From Phaseolus vulgaris (Eukaryota; Streptophyta; Magnoliopsida; Fabales; Fabaceae), in assembly GCF_000499845.2 (NCBI RefSeq), contig NC_023754.2, positions 12,130,037 to 12,194,036 of the forward strand: a DNA stretch of 64,000 nt, given 5' to 3'. The translations under genes and the position numbers were made by a program. The notes under the pieces were generated by a model. It ran no database searches. It was not told the origin of the DNA and worked only from the letters and a program-made list of their open reading frames with translations. This document shows, piece by piece, positions 56,634 through 64,000 of this stretch (position 1 is its first letter; each line of letters begins with the position of its first letter).

Positions 56634-58456
56634 TGTTGGGTTTAATAGTGCCAAAGTTCAAGAGGGGGGGTGAATTGACCTTTTAAAACTTCTTCGCAAA
56701 AACAGTGTTTAACCCAGTTTTGCAGAAAGTAAATCGATTTATGTAAAAATGAACAGATTTATTTCAGCACTGTTTTTGTTTGACAAGCTTTTAATTCAGC
56801 AAGATTAATCACAAGATCATGCAGTGAAAATTTTCAGCACCACACACACAGATATCTGTTTTGAAAAACAGTGAAACACAAAACTGCAAGCTTCAATTTC
56901 AAGCAAGTGATTAAGGTTCAATTGATAGCATGCTGATTAATTGAGTGATCTTTGCACACAAGCTGTTCCAGTGGCCTTTAACAGACTATGAATGTTCTTC
57001 TTGATGTTAAGCAATTTTCCAGAAATTAAGAACACTTAATCACAGAACAGCAAGCTTCAACTTGTAGCAATTTGTTTAAGGTTCAATTAATGATATTGAC
57101 AGTTTCTTGATCAGCTTATCACAATCAATCTGTTCCAATGGTTTTAGCAGATTATGTATGTTCTTATCAGATTACAACAGCTTTTTCAGAAATCAAGAAC
57201 AGTATGCACAGTGCCCAGAAAGAACAGATTTATTTACAATTGAACAGATTTATTTCTTTGCAGTTTTATCAATTATGCAGAAACGAAATTGCAGAGTGAG
57301 GGAGAGAATGAACACAAACAATTATACTGGTTCACTCAACCTGAGCTACATCCAGTCTTCACCAACAACAGGTGGAATTCACTAACACACAGTACAATCA
57401 AGTACACTTCCCACTGTTCTTGAAACCTACAAGAACTTAGGTACTCTTGCTGAAAAAACCTATTTCAGCACTCATACACACACATCCACTCTCCAAGAAC
57501 ACCTATCAAGAAGAGGATTCAACCAAACTTTTACAAGTAATAAGAAATGAAACGACTACACCTGATTGAGGTAACAAAGATCAGCCTTAAACCAGTAGGC
57601 AAGATTGCTAGAACAGTAGCTGCACCTCACACCAAGCTTTTGGAACCAAACCAAGAACAAGCACTTTTTGATTTTTGAAATCTTTGAAGAACAAATGCTA
57701 ATCCTTGAAAACACTTAACTCTCTGCTGTTAAAACTTGTTTTTTGCAAATGTATATACTGTTTGAATCGTTATTAAGCTCAGAAACAAGTTTGCATTTTA
57801 TAGAAAGCCAGCTTATAACAGAATTTTGAAAAACAGTTAAAGCTGTTATAAAATGAACAGATTGAAAATAAAATAAACTGATTTATTTTCAAAAGCAGTT
57901 AGAGATTCTGTTAAGTGAGGAGACTTAGTCAACCATTCTGGTGCTGAGATAAAACTGAAAAACGTTTAAGTGTGATATGGCACCAGAGGCAAAAAAGAAT
58001 CTATTCATTTACAGATGAACAGATTTATTTTTCAAAACGAAAACAGAGAAAGTTTAACTATTTGAAACTCAGTCGTTTTGAAAAGAAGAAAACTTAGTCA
58101 AAATACCTGATGCACAAAATCCAATTTTTACAAGACTTTAGCCAAGGCATCAGTGAAGAAAATGAATCTGTTTATTTAGAAAAGAACAGATTTATTTTTA
58201 TGCAGTAAAACGTGTTTTTGTGTAAAACATGTGCAAAACAGTTTTAGAAAACTTATGCTTGTTCTTAACACATGGCCAGTGGTTATGAGGTGAGATACTC
58301 AGCAAAAAGCTACTCTTAGCCAACCCCTAAGCACTAACTAAGACACACTTAAAGCAAAGCACAAAATACATGGAAAGTACATAAATGTCTTCATCAAACA
58401 CAGCATACAAGTCTTCATCAAACACAATCTTGAAGGGGCAGCAACCATCTTCAACA
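56634..58456 (-). mobile_element. 3' LTR of the right-hand SIRE-like copia element
   Basis: On the minus strand it starts TGTTGAAGATGGTTGC after a purine tract and ends TTAAACCCAACA, giving TGTTG...CAACA termini. The plus strand has AAGTTCAAGAGGGGGGGTG just inside. The LTR is 1823 bp, enlarged by an internal duplication. AACAGATTTATTT recurs at least six times inside. The 5' partner lies beyond the window. Confidence 0.82.
56885..57215 (+). repeat. ~165-bp internal duplication in the LTR
   Basis: Two diverged tandem copies, each with CAAGCTTCAA, TTAAGGTTCAATT, CTGTTCCARTGG, and AGAAATYAAGAACA in the same order, starting near 56885 and 57050. Confidence 0.7.
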
Positions 58457-58470
58457 ATCTCCCCCTGTTT
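58457..58470 (-). other. Polypurine tract beside the 3' LTR
   Basis: Minus strand AAACAGGGGGAGAT, adjoining the LTR start; the same arrangement as at 51376. Confidence 0.78.
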
Positions 58471-58884
58471 GATGGAGACAAATCCCCATAGCTAACCTCA
58501 TAGCATTGTTGCTTTAAGTACTTGTACTGCACCAGATTTTAAACCAAAATTGCACCTGCACTGCACCAGATTTTAAACCAGAAAAAAACAGCAGTATTGC
58601 ATAGCATATGAATAGGTTTAAAAGTGCAGAATTAACTCCCTGTTACAGCTAGCTTCACCTAGCATGGTGAGCTATTTTTCTCCCCCTTTGGATTCATCAA
58701 ACAGCATATAAGCATAGGGAATAAAGGGATATAACGCAGAAACCATAATCATAATAGTTCAGAAACAAAAAACCAAATTGTTCAACATTACAGAAACTTG
58801 AAAACTGATAAGAAAAGCATTAAAAGCAGAAAACTACTAATCCTTGTAGTAAAGCTCTGCAAGTTGTGCCTGAACTCCTTCAAT

Positions 58885-59987
58885 CTAATTATCAAGGTGT
58901 TGGAACCTTGCATGAGTAGCCTCAAAGTGTGCCCTTTGTTCTGCAGACATGACATCAAGACGGTACAGCACTTGCCTCTCAAACAAAGACATTGGTTCTC
59001 CACGGTATTCTGGACTTTGATAGGCAACTATGGCATTTGCAGCAACTTCCTCATGTTCAGATTGGACAGCAGGAGAGTCATCATCCATAGGAATAGCTTC
59101 ATCTTCATCTTCATGTTCTGCTTGAGTGTCCTTCTCCTTGAGGACCACCCACTTGTTTTCAATTTTGTGAAAACCCATTTTGGTGAGAGTTGTAGTATCA
59201 ATCTCACTTACAGCTTTGATAGGGTCATTTCTCTCATTTGTAACATCAATACCAAAGTAATCAATTAATTTGGAAACAAGAATAGCATAGGGAAATCTGT
59301 AATCCGCCAACCTTTTTGACTTCAGCATGTGTTCATTGACAATGAACACCCAGTTTACCTTAATCTGGTTCATGATGCAATATAGGAGGATAAGATCCTC
59401 TTCATGTAGGACAGCATGGTTTGTTCCTCTTGGAATCAGTTGCCAAGCTATGATGTATGCAACTAGACGTGGAGTGAGGTTCAAATGCCCTGCATGGAAT
59501 CTGTTTATGCTTTCTGTAGGATTCCTCATGCAACTTTTGTAATATTGCAGCTTGTTGAATTCTGAAATTCCACTCCACTGGTGTTCCCTTTCCCTACTTT
59601 CAGTCCAGCATATTTTATTCCAGCCACAGCATTCCACACCTCACTTGTGATCTTCATCTTTGTCCCTTTCACATAAGAGACAACATTCTTCCCATCCAAT
59701 GTGAGGTTAGTATAAAACACCTTAACCAAGTCAGGATAGACATTACCCGTTAATTCTAGCATCTTTTTCAGTTTCTGGTGTTTCAACACAGCCCTTGTTT
59801 CTACCAATTTTTCAGATTTCAGCCAGTTGAAATCCAGCACCTTGGGTATGTTGATCTGCTTCCTGCTTGTTTCATGAATGTAGGCATTGATGCCTTCTTC
59901 ATTTCCAGCGAACCATCCTTCTAACACACCTTGAGAAGTGGTTTGCTTTCCCTTGCCTTTCTGTTTTTGTCTTGAAGACGAAGCCAT
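58885..59987 (-). pseudogene. Env-like protein of the right-hand SIRE-like element, frameshifted
   Basis: Starts at the ATG at 59987 (MASSSRQKQKGKG, basic N-terminus) and stays open to about 59570, where the frame changes by one base; the rest reads in another frame to the stop at 58885. Recognisable blocks: INIPKVLDFNWLKSEKLVET, LTGNVYPDLVKVFYTNLTL, LIPRGTNHAVLHEEDLILLY, FPYAILVSKLIDYFGIDV, then an acidic tail. It is clearly related to the frame at 51883-52976. Sitting between pol and the 3' LTR, it corresponds to the env-like frame of SIRE-type elements. Apart from the frameshift no stop is seen. Membrane features are absent, so its role is unknown. Confidence 0.72.
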
Positions 59988-60395
59988 GGTAACCTGAATT
60001 CTTTTCTTGATTTCAAATGGTGAGAATAGAAAGAGAATGGCCAATGTGGGTAGCAAGTATTCACACAGATTTATAGCAGAATAAATGGATTGATATGGCA
60101 GTTATGAGTGGATATGCATGAAGATTTTATGCTTCTGAATTTTGTGCAGAGAATCTTTGAAAATATGCACCAAATCTTTAGGGTCACGATGCATACACTC
60201 AAATTCTTATTGAGCACCCAAACCATCAAATCGGTTACATAACCATGACCAAAACCGTCAAAGGTACAGAGGTTAATGCCCACTAAGTCAGTAAAGCAGT
60301 CAAAGATCAGAATTTCTCTTTCCTAGTCATCAATGCGTATCAGTGCAGAAAATAAACACATTTAATTGCGAATAAACAGATTTAATTTTTCACTG

Positions 60396-63300
60396 CTAGG
60401 TACAATTTACATTTAAAATACCCAATTCATTAAGCAGAAAATTAAACCTATCTTTGGCTAATGGTTTTGTGAACAAATCAGCAAGTTGTAAATCAGTACC
60501 AATGAACTTAATATCACATGTTCCATTAGATATGTGTTCTCTTAGAAAATGATGCCTTATTTCAATGTGTTTGGTTCTTGAATGCATGACAGGATTTTTG
60601 GTTAAGTTGATTGCACTTGTATTATCACACAGCAGAGGTATATGGTTAAGTAAGATACCAAAATCGTTCAATTGCTGTCTTAGCCATATAGTTTGAGCAC
60701 AGCAACTCCCTGCTGCAATGTATTCTGCTTCAACAGTGGAAAGAGCTACACAAGCCTGCTTTTTGCATTGCCATGAGATCAAGCTTGATCCAAGCAAATG
60801 ACAGGTTCCACTTGTGCTCTTCCTATCAATTTTGCAACCTGCAAAATCTGAATCAGAATACCCAGTTAAGCTTAATGAAATGTTACCTGGATACCACAAG
60901 CCAACTTCTTTAGTTCCTTGCAAATACTTCAAAATCCTTTTGACAGCATTGTAGTGTGATTCTTTAGGAGCAGACTGAAACCTTGCACACATGCACACTG
61001 CAAACATTATATCTGGCCTGCTGGCAGTGAGATACAGCAGTGATCCTATGAGTCCTCTGTATTTGGTTTCATCAACAGGAATTCCAGCTTCATCATGATC
61101 CAAATGACAGCTTGTTGAGAAGGGTGTGCTGATTGGTTTACACTTGTCCATTTCAAATTTCTTCAGCAAATCCTTGCAATACTTGGCTTGACTTAGGAAA
61201 ATGCCATCCTTGAGTTGTTTGACCTGCAAGCCTAGAAAATAGTTCAACTCACCCATCATTGACATTTCAAACTCACTCTTCATGACCTTCACGAAAGCTT
61301 CACACAATTCTCCATTGTTTGATCCAAAAATGATGTCATCCACATATACTTGGACTAGAATTGAGTCATCTCCTTTTTTCTTAATGAACAAGGTCTTATC
61401 TGATGTGCCTCTGTCATAGCCTTGAGAGGTGAGAAAATCACTTAGCCTCTCATACCATTGCCTAGGAGCTTGCTTGAGTCCATAGAGAGCCTTTTGGAGT
61501 TTGAACACATATTCTGGATGTTGATGATCTTCAAATCCTGGAGGTTGTGAGACAAATACCTCTTCATTTATATAGCCATTTAGAAAGGCACTCTTCACGT
61601 CCATTTGAAATAACTTGAACCCTTTGATGCAAGAAAAGGCAAGCAGCAGTCTAACAGCTTCTAACCGAGCCACTGGTGCATATGTCTCATCATAGTCTAT
61701 TCCTTCTTCTTGATTGTACCCTTTAGCTACAAGCCTAGCCTTGTTTCTGGTGATCACTCCATGCTCATCCATTTTGTTTCTAAATACCCATTTTGTTCCA
61801 ATTACTTTCATCTCTGGTATTCTAGGAACAAGAGTCCAGACCTCATTAAGAGCAAACTGATTCAGTTCCTCTTGCATAGCTAAAATCCAGTTACTGTCCT
61901 TGAGAGCTTCCTTCAAATTCTTGGGTTCAACTTGAGATACAAAAGCCATTGCTTCACAGAAATTGTTCAAGGATTTTCTAGTTGACACTCCTTTCTCAAT
62001 GTTCCCAATGACATTATCAAGGGTTAAGTCTCTTGGGGTTTTCCACTCTTTTGGCAAACCTGCAGCTGCAGTAGATTCTTGTACAGTATGTGTATCAGCA
62101 GTATCAAAATGAATCGATTCATTTTGATTTAAAACAGATTTAAATTCATTACTGTCAGGTTCATCAGCAGCTTTAGATATACTATGATCAGTTTCATCAA
62201 AAACAACATGCATTGATTCTTCTACTATAAGCAGCCTTTTATTGAAGACTCTATATGCATGACCATTCAAAGCATAACCAATGTGCACACCTTCATCAGA
62301 TTTAGCATCAAACTTACCAAGATTTTCTTTGTCATTATTCAATACAAAACATTTACACCCAAATACTCTAAGGTGACTCACACTAGGTTTTCTGCCCTTA
62401 TACAATTCATATGGGGTTTTCTTAAGAATTGGTCTTATTAAGGTCCTATTTAAGACATAACCTGCAGTATAAACAGCATCAGCCCAAAAATACTTAGGAA
62501 GCTTAGATTCATTTAACATAGTTCTAGCAAGTTCTTCTAGTGATCTATTTTTCCTTTCAACAACACCATTTTGTTGGGGTGTCCTAGGGGCTGAAAAGGT
62601 ATGAGCTATCCCATGCTTCTCACAGAACCTCTCAAACTTAGCATTTTGAAACTCTTCCCCATGATCACTTCGAATTGATTTAATGCAGCAACCATTTTCA
62701 TTTTCCAGAATTTTTGTTAATCTCTTAAAGGCAGAATAAGCATCATGTTTATGTGCAAGAAATAAAGTCCATGTAAATCTAGAGTAATCATCCACAACAA
62801 CCAAAGCATACAAATTTCCAGCCAAGCTAGCAACTCTAGATGGACCAAATAAGTCCATATGCAACACATCCAATGGATTTTTTGTAGAGACAATATCCTT
62901 TAACTTGAAAGAGGATTTGATTTGTTTACCTTTCACACAAGCATCACAAAGCCTGTTATCCTGAAATTTAATGTTAGGTAAACCAGAAACTAAATCTTTA
63001 GATTTCAATTTATTCAAGTGATTTGTGTGTATGTGAGCTAACCTCCTGTGCCACAACCAAGACTCATCACTTCTGGACAGCAAACACTCATTTGAAGAGT
63101 TAGTTTCCATGATATTCAACAAGTAAATGTTATTCACTCTCTTACCAGTAAACAGTGCCTTACTAGATGAATTACTTGAGATTGTGCAGCCACTTGACTC
63201 AAAATTCACTTTGTATCCTTTGTCACAAAGCTGACTTATGCTGAGAAGACTATGCTTAAGTCCTTCTACATACAGCACATTCTCAATGGTTGTTGAATTT

Positions 63301-63491
63301 TCTGTTCCAACAGTTCCTCTGCCCAAAATTCTCCCTCGGTTATTGTCACCATAGGTCACATGTCCTTCTGCTTTGAGCTTTAGGCTGGTGAACTTTGTAA
63401 GATCTCCAGTCATATGCTTGGAACAGCCACTGTCCAAGTACCACTGGTTTTTCTTGCTTCCAATCTGCAAAACAGAATAAAAAATATACAA
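60396..63491 (-). CDS. Copia (SIRE-like) Pol polyprotein
   Basis: An uninterrupted frame of about 1030 residues. In order: aspartic protease with DSG at residues 20-22 ([11 protein letters not shown]); GAG-pre-integrase block with [12 protein letters not shown] and the zinc-binding HRRLAH...CDACVKGK; integrase core with [16 protein letters not shown] and [11 protein letters not shown], then [12 protein letters not shown] with the Glu; reverse transcriptase from about 560 ([55 protein letters not shown] near 715); RNase H with [10 protein letters not shown] and [16 protein letters not shown], and [12 protein letters not shown] near the end. Protease-integrase-RT-RNase H order is that of Ty1/copia. 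All catalytic acids I looked for are present, so this copy may be enzymatically competent. The nominal first residues are not a true start; it is presumably made with Gag. Confidence 0.94.
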   Translation of the reverse strand: MYIFYSVLQIGSKKNQWYLDSGCSKHMTGDLTKFTSLKLKAEGHVTYGDNNRGRILGRGTVGTENSTTIENVLYVEGLKHSLLSISQLCDKGYKVNFESSGCTISSNSSSKALFTGKRVNNIYLLNIMETNSSNECLLSRSDESWLWHRRLAHIHTNHLNKLKSKDLVSGLPNIKFQDNRLCDACVKGKQIKSSFKLKDIVSTKNPLDVLHMDLFGPSRVASLAGNLYALVVVDDYSRFTWTLFLAHKHDAYSAFKRLTKILENENGCCIKSIRSDHGEEFQNAKFERFCEKHGIAHTFSAPRTPQQNGVVERKNRSLEELARTMLNESKLPKYFWADAVYTAGYVLNRTLIRPILKKTPYELYKGRKPSVSHLRVFGCKCFVLNNDKENLGKFDAKSDEGVHIGYALNGHAYRVFNKRLLIVEESMHVVFDETDHSISKAADEPDSNEFKSVLNQNESIHFDTADTHTVQESTAAAGLPKEWKTPRDLTLDNVIGNIEKGVSTRKSLNNFCEAMAFVSQVEPKNLKEALKDSNWILAMQEELNQFALNEVWTLVPRIPEMKVIGTKWVFRNKMDEHGVITRNKARLVAKGYNQEEGIDYDETYAPVARLEAVRLLLAFSCIKGFKLFQMDVKSAFLNGYINEEVFVSQPPGFEDHQHPEYVFKLQKALYGLKQAPRQWYERLSDFLTSQGYDRGTSDKTLFIKKKGDDSILVQVYVDDIIFGSNNGELCEAFVKVMKSEFEMSMMGELNYFLGLQVKQLKDGIFLSQAKYCKDLLKKFEMDKCKPISTPFSTSCHLDHDEAGIPVDETKYRGLIGSLLYLTASRPDIMFAVCMCARFQSAPKESHYNAVKRILKYLQGTKEVGLWYPGNISLSLTGYSDSDFAGCKIDRKSTSGTCHLLGSSLISWQCKKQACVALSTVEAEYIAAGSCCAQTIWLRQQLNDFGILLNHIPLLCDNTSAINLTKNPVMHSRTKHIEIRHHFLREHISNGTCDIKFIGTDLQLADLFTKPLAKDRFNFLLNELGILNVNCT

Positions 63492-63525
63492 ATGGTACCC
63501 TTTTCAGTATAGGGTCCAGCACAGA

Positions 63526-64000
63526 TTAACACCTTCTCTTTGGTAGCCACTTAGCTAAGTTCTTAGGCACAAGATGTTTTCTAGCAATGCAAGACCTAGA
63601 TGTATGACCAGATTTCATGCAGTAAAAACAGGTTACATGAGATGCCTTTTTGCCACTGTTAAAAGCTGAAAAAACTGATTTTGCTGGAACAAAAAAACTT
63701 GAAAGCTTTTTGACATTGGTTGTATTTCCAGGGGTATAACCAAGTCCATTCTTATTGAAAACAGCATTCTGTGATCCAAGGAGAGACTCAAGGTTTTCTC
63801 TTCCTTTGGTGAAATTGGAAAGGGTTTTCAGCAAATACTCCACTTGTTTTTCTAATTTTTTGCAGTTTTCACAGGATTTAATAGAGGCATGCAAGCAAGT
63901 CAGTTCAAGGCTTACCAAATTTGTTTTGGCCTTATGCAATTCTTCCTCAAGTGTTTTTACTTTAGGTGCAAGCACATTATTTACCTTTTGCAGCTTATTA
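63526..64000 (-). CDS. Copia Gag, C-terminal part (runs off the window)
   Basis: The open frame enters from beyond 64000 and stops at 63526. It includes a heptad-rich segment (KTLEEELHKAKTNL, KLEKQVEYLLKTL), likely coiled coil, and one zinc knuckle CFYCMKSGHTSRSC (C-X2-C-X4-H-X4-C), the nucleic-acid-binding motif of Gag. The following pol frame is offset by one base and opens after a stop about 20 bp further on, so ribosomal frameshifting, splicing or a mutation separates the two. Confidence 0.85.
   Translation of the reverse strand, partial: NKLQKVNNVLAPKVKTLEEELHKAKTNLVSLELTCLHASIKSCENCKKLEKQVEYLLKTLSNFTKGRENLESLLGSQNAVFNKNGLGYTPGNTTNVKKLSSFFVPAKSVFSAFNSGKKASHVTCFYCMKSGHTSRSCIARKHLVPKNLAKWLPKRRC

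Overview
The window looks like a transposon-dense stretch of a legume nuclear genome, probably Phaseoleae (Vigna or Phaseolus type). This rests on the AT-rich, intron-bearing plant genes, the SIRE-like copia elements that carry an env-like reading frame, and the character of the LTRs. The species is inferred, not proven. Only two ordinary host genes are supported in 64 kb: a two-exon class-3-lipase-like alpha/beta hydrolase (9444-11806, +) and a single-exon VQ-motif protein (44309-44830, -). Nearly everything else is mobile DNA or its debris.

Left part (1-12.7 kb): AT-rich intergenic DNA; a solo LTR (2343-3751) with a perfect 5-bp target duplication, which itself contains a 186-bp patch copied from about 2 kb away and flanked by a 17-bp direct repeat; an LTR-like repeat (from about 4828); a 55-bp minisatellite (7228-7845); a long hairpin MITE (8349-8735); then the lipase gene, whose intron carries a 145-bp tandem duplication next to the acceptor.

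12.7-19.1 kb: a complete but decayed Mutator-like element (12693-19065, 9-bp target duplication TACGAGGAA). It carries a FAR1/MULE transposase apparently continuous with a C-terminal OTU-type cysteine protease, plus a convergent plant-mobile-domain (PMD) gene. Three arrays of short CGGATA/TATCCG palindromes lie at its two ends and between the genes.

19.1-23.2 kb: a 5' fragment of a copia element (LTR, primer site, gag, protease), a 520-bp non-autonomous CACTA element with TTG target duplications, and an env-like relic.

23.2-39.05 kb: the most striking structure, a CACTA element inside another CACTA element. The outer one (23229-39053, TSD TAC) is transcribed leftward and is split by an inner one (30114-38042, TSD TAA) transcribed rightward. 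Each encodes an uninterrupted TNPD-type transposase of about 1060 aa and a ten-exon second gene (about 725 aa) joining a plant En/Spm Transposase_24-like region to a Ulp1-like cysteine protease domain. In both second genes every splice junction I could check keeps the frame. The two elements share proteins and exon structure but have unrelated palindromic subterminal repeats.

39-49.6 kb: ATT microsatellites tied to a tRNA-like repeat, a LINE relic, CACTA termini with hairpin arrays, the VQ gene, and LINE and En/Spm relics. 49.6-64 kb: two SIRE-like copia elements on the minus strand. One is only a 3' portion (env-like relic plus LTR interrupted by a Harbinger-like MITE). The other runs off the window end (3' LTR, frameshifted env-like gene, intact pol, partial gag). 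A second copy of the LTR-like repeat and a satellite array lie between them.
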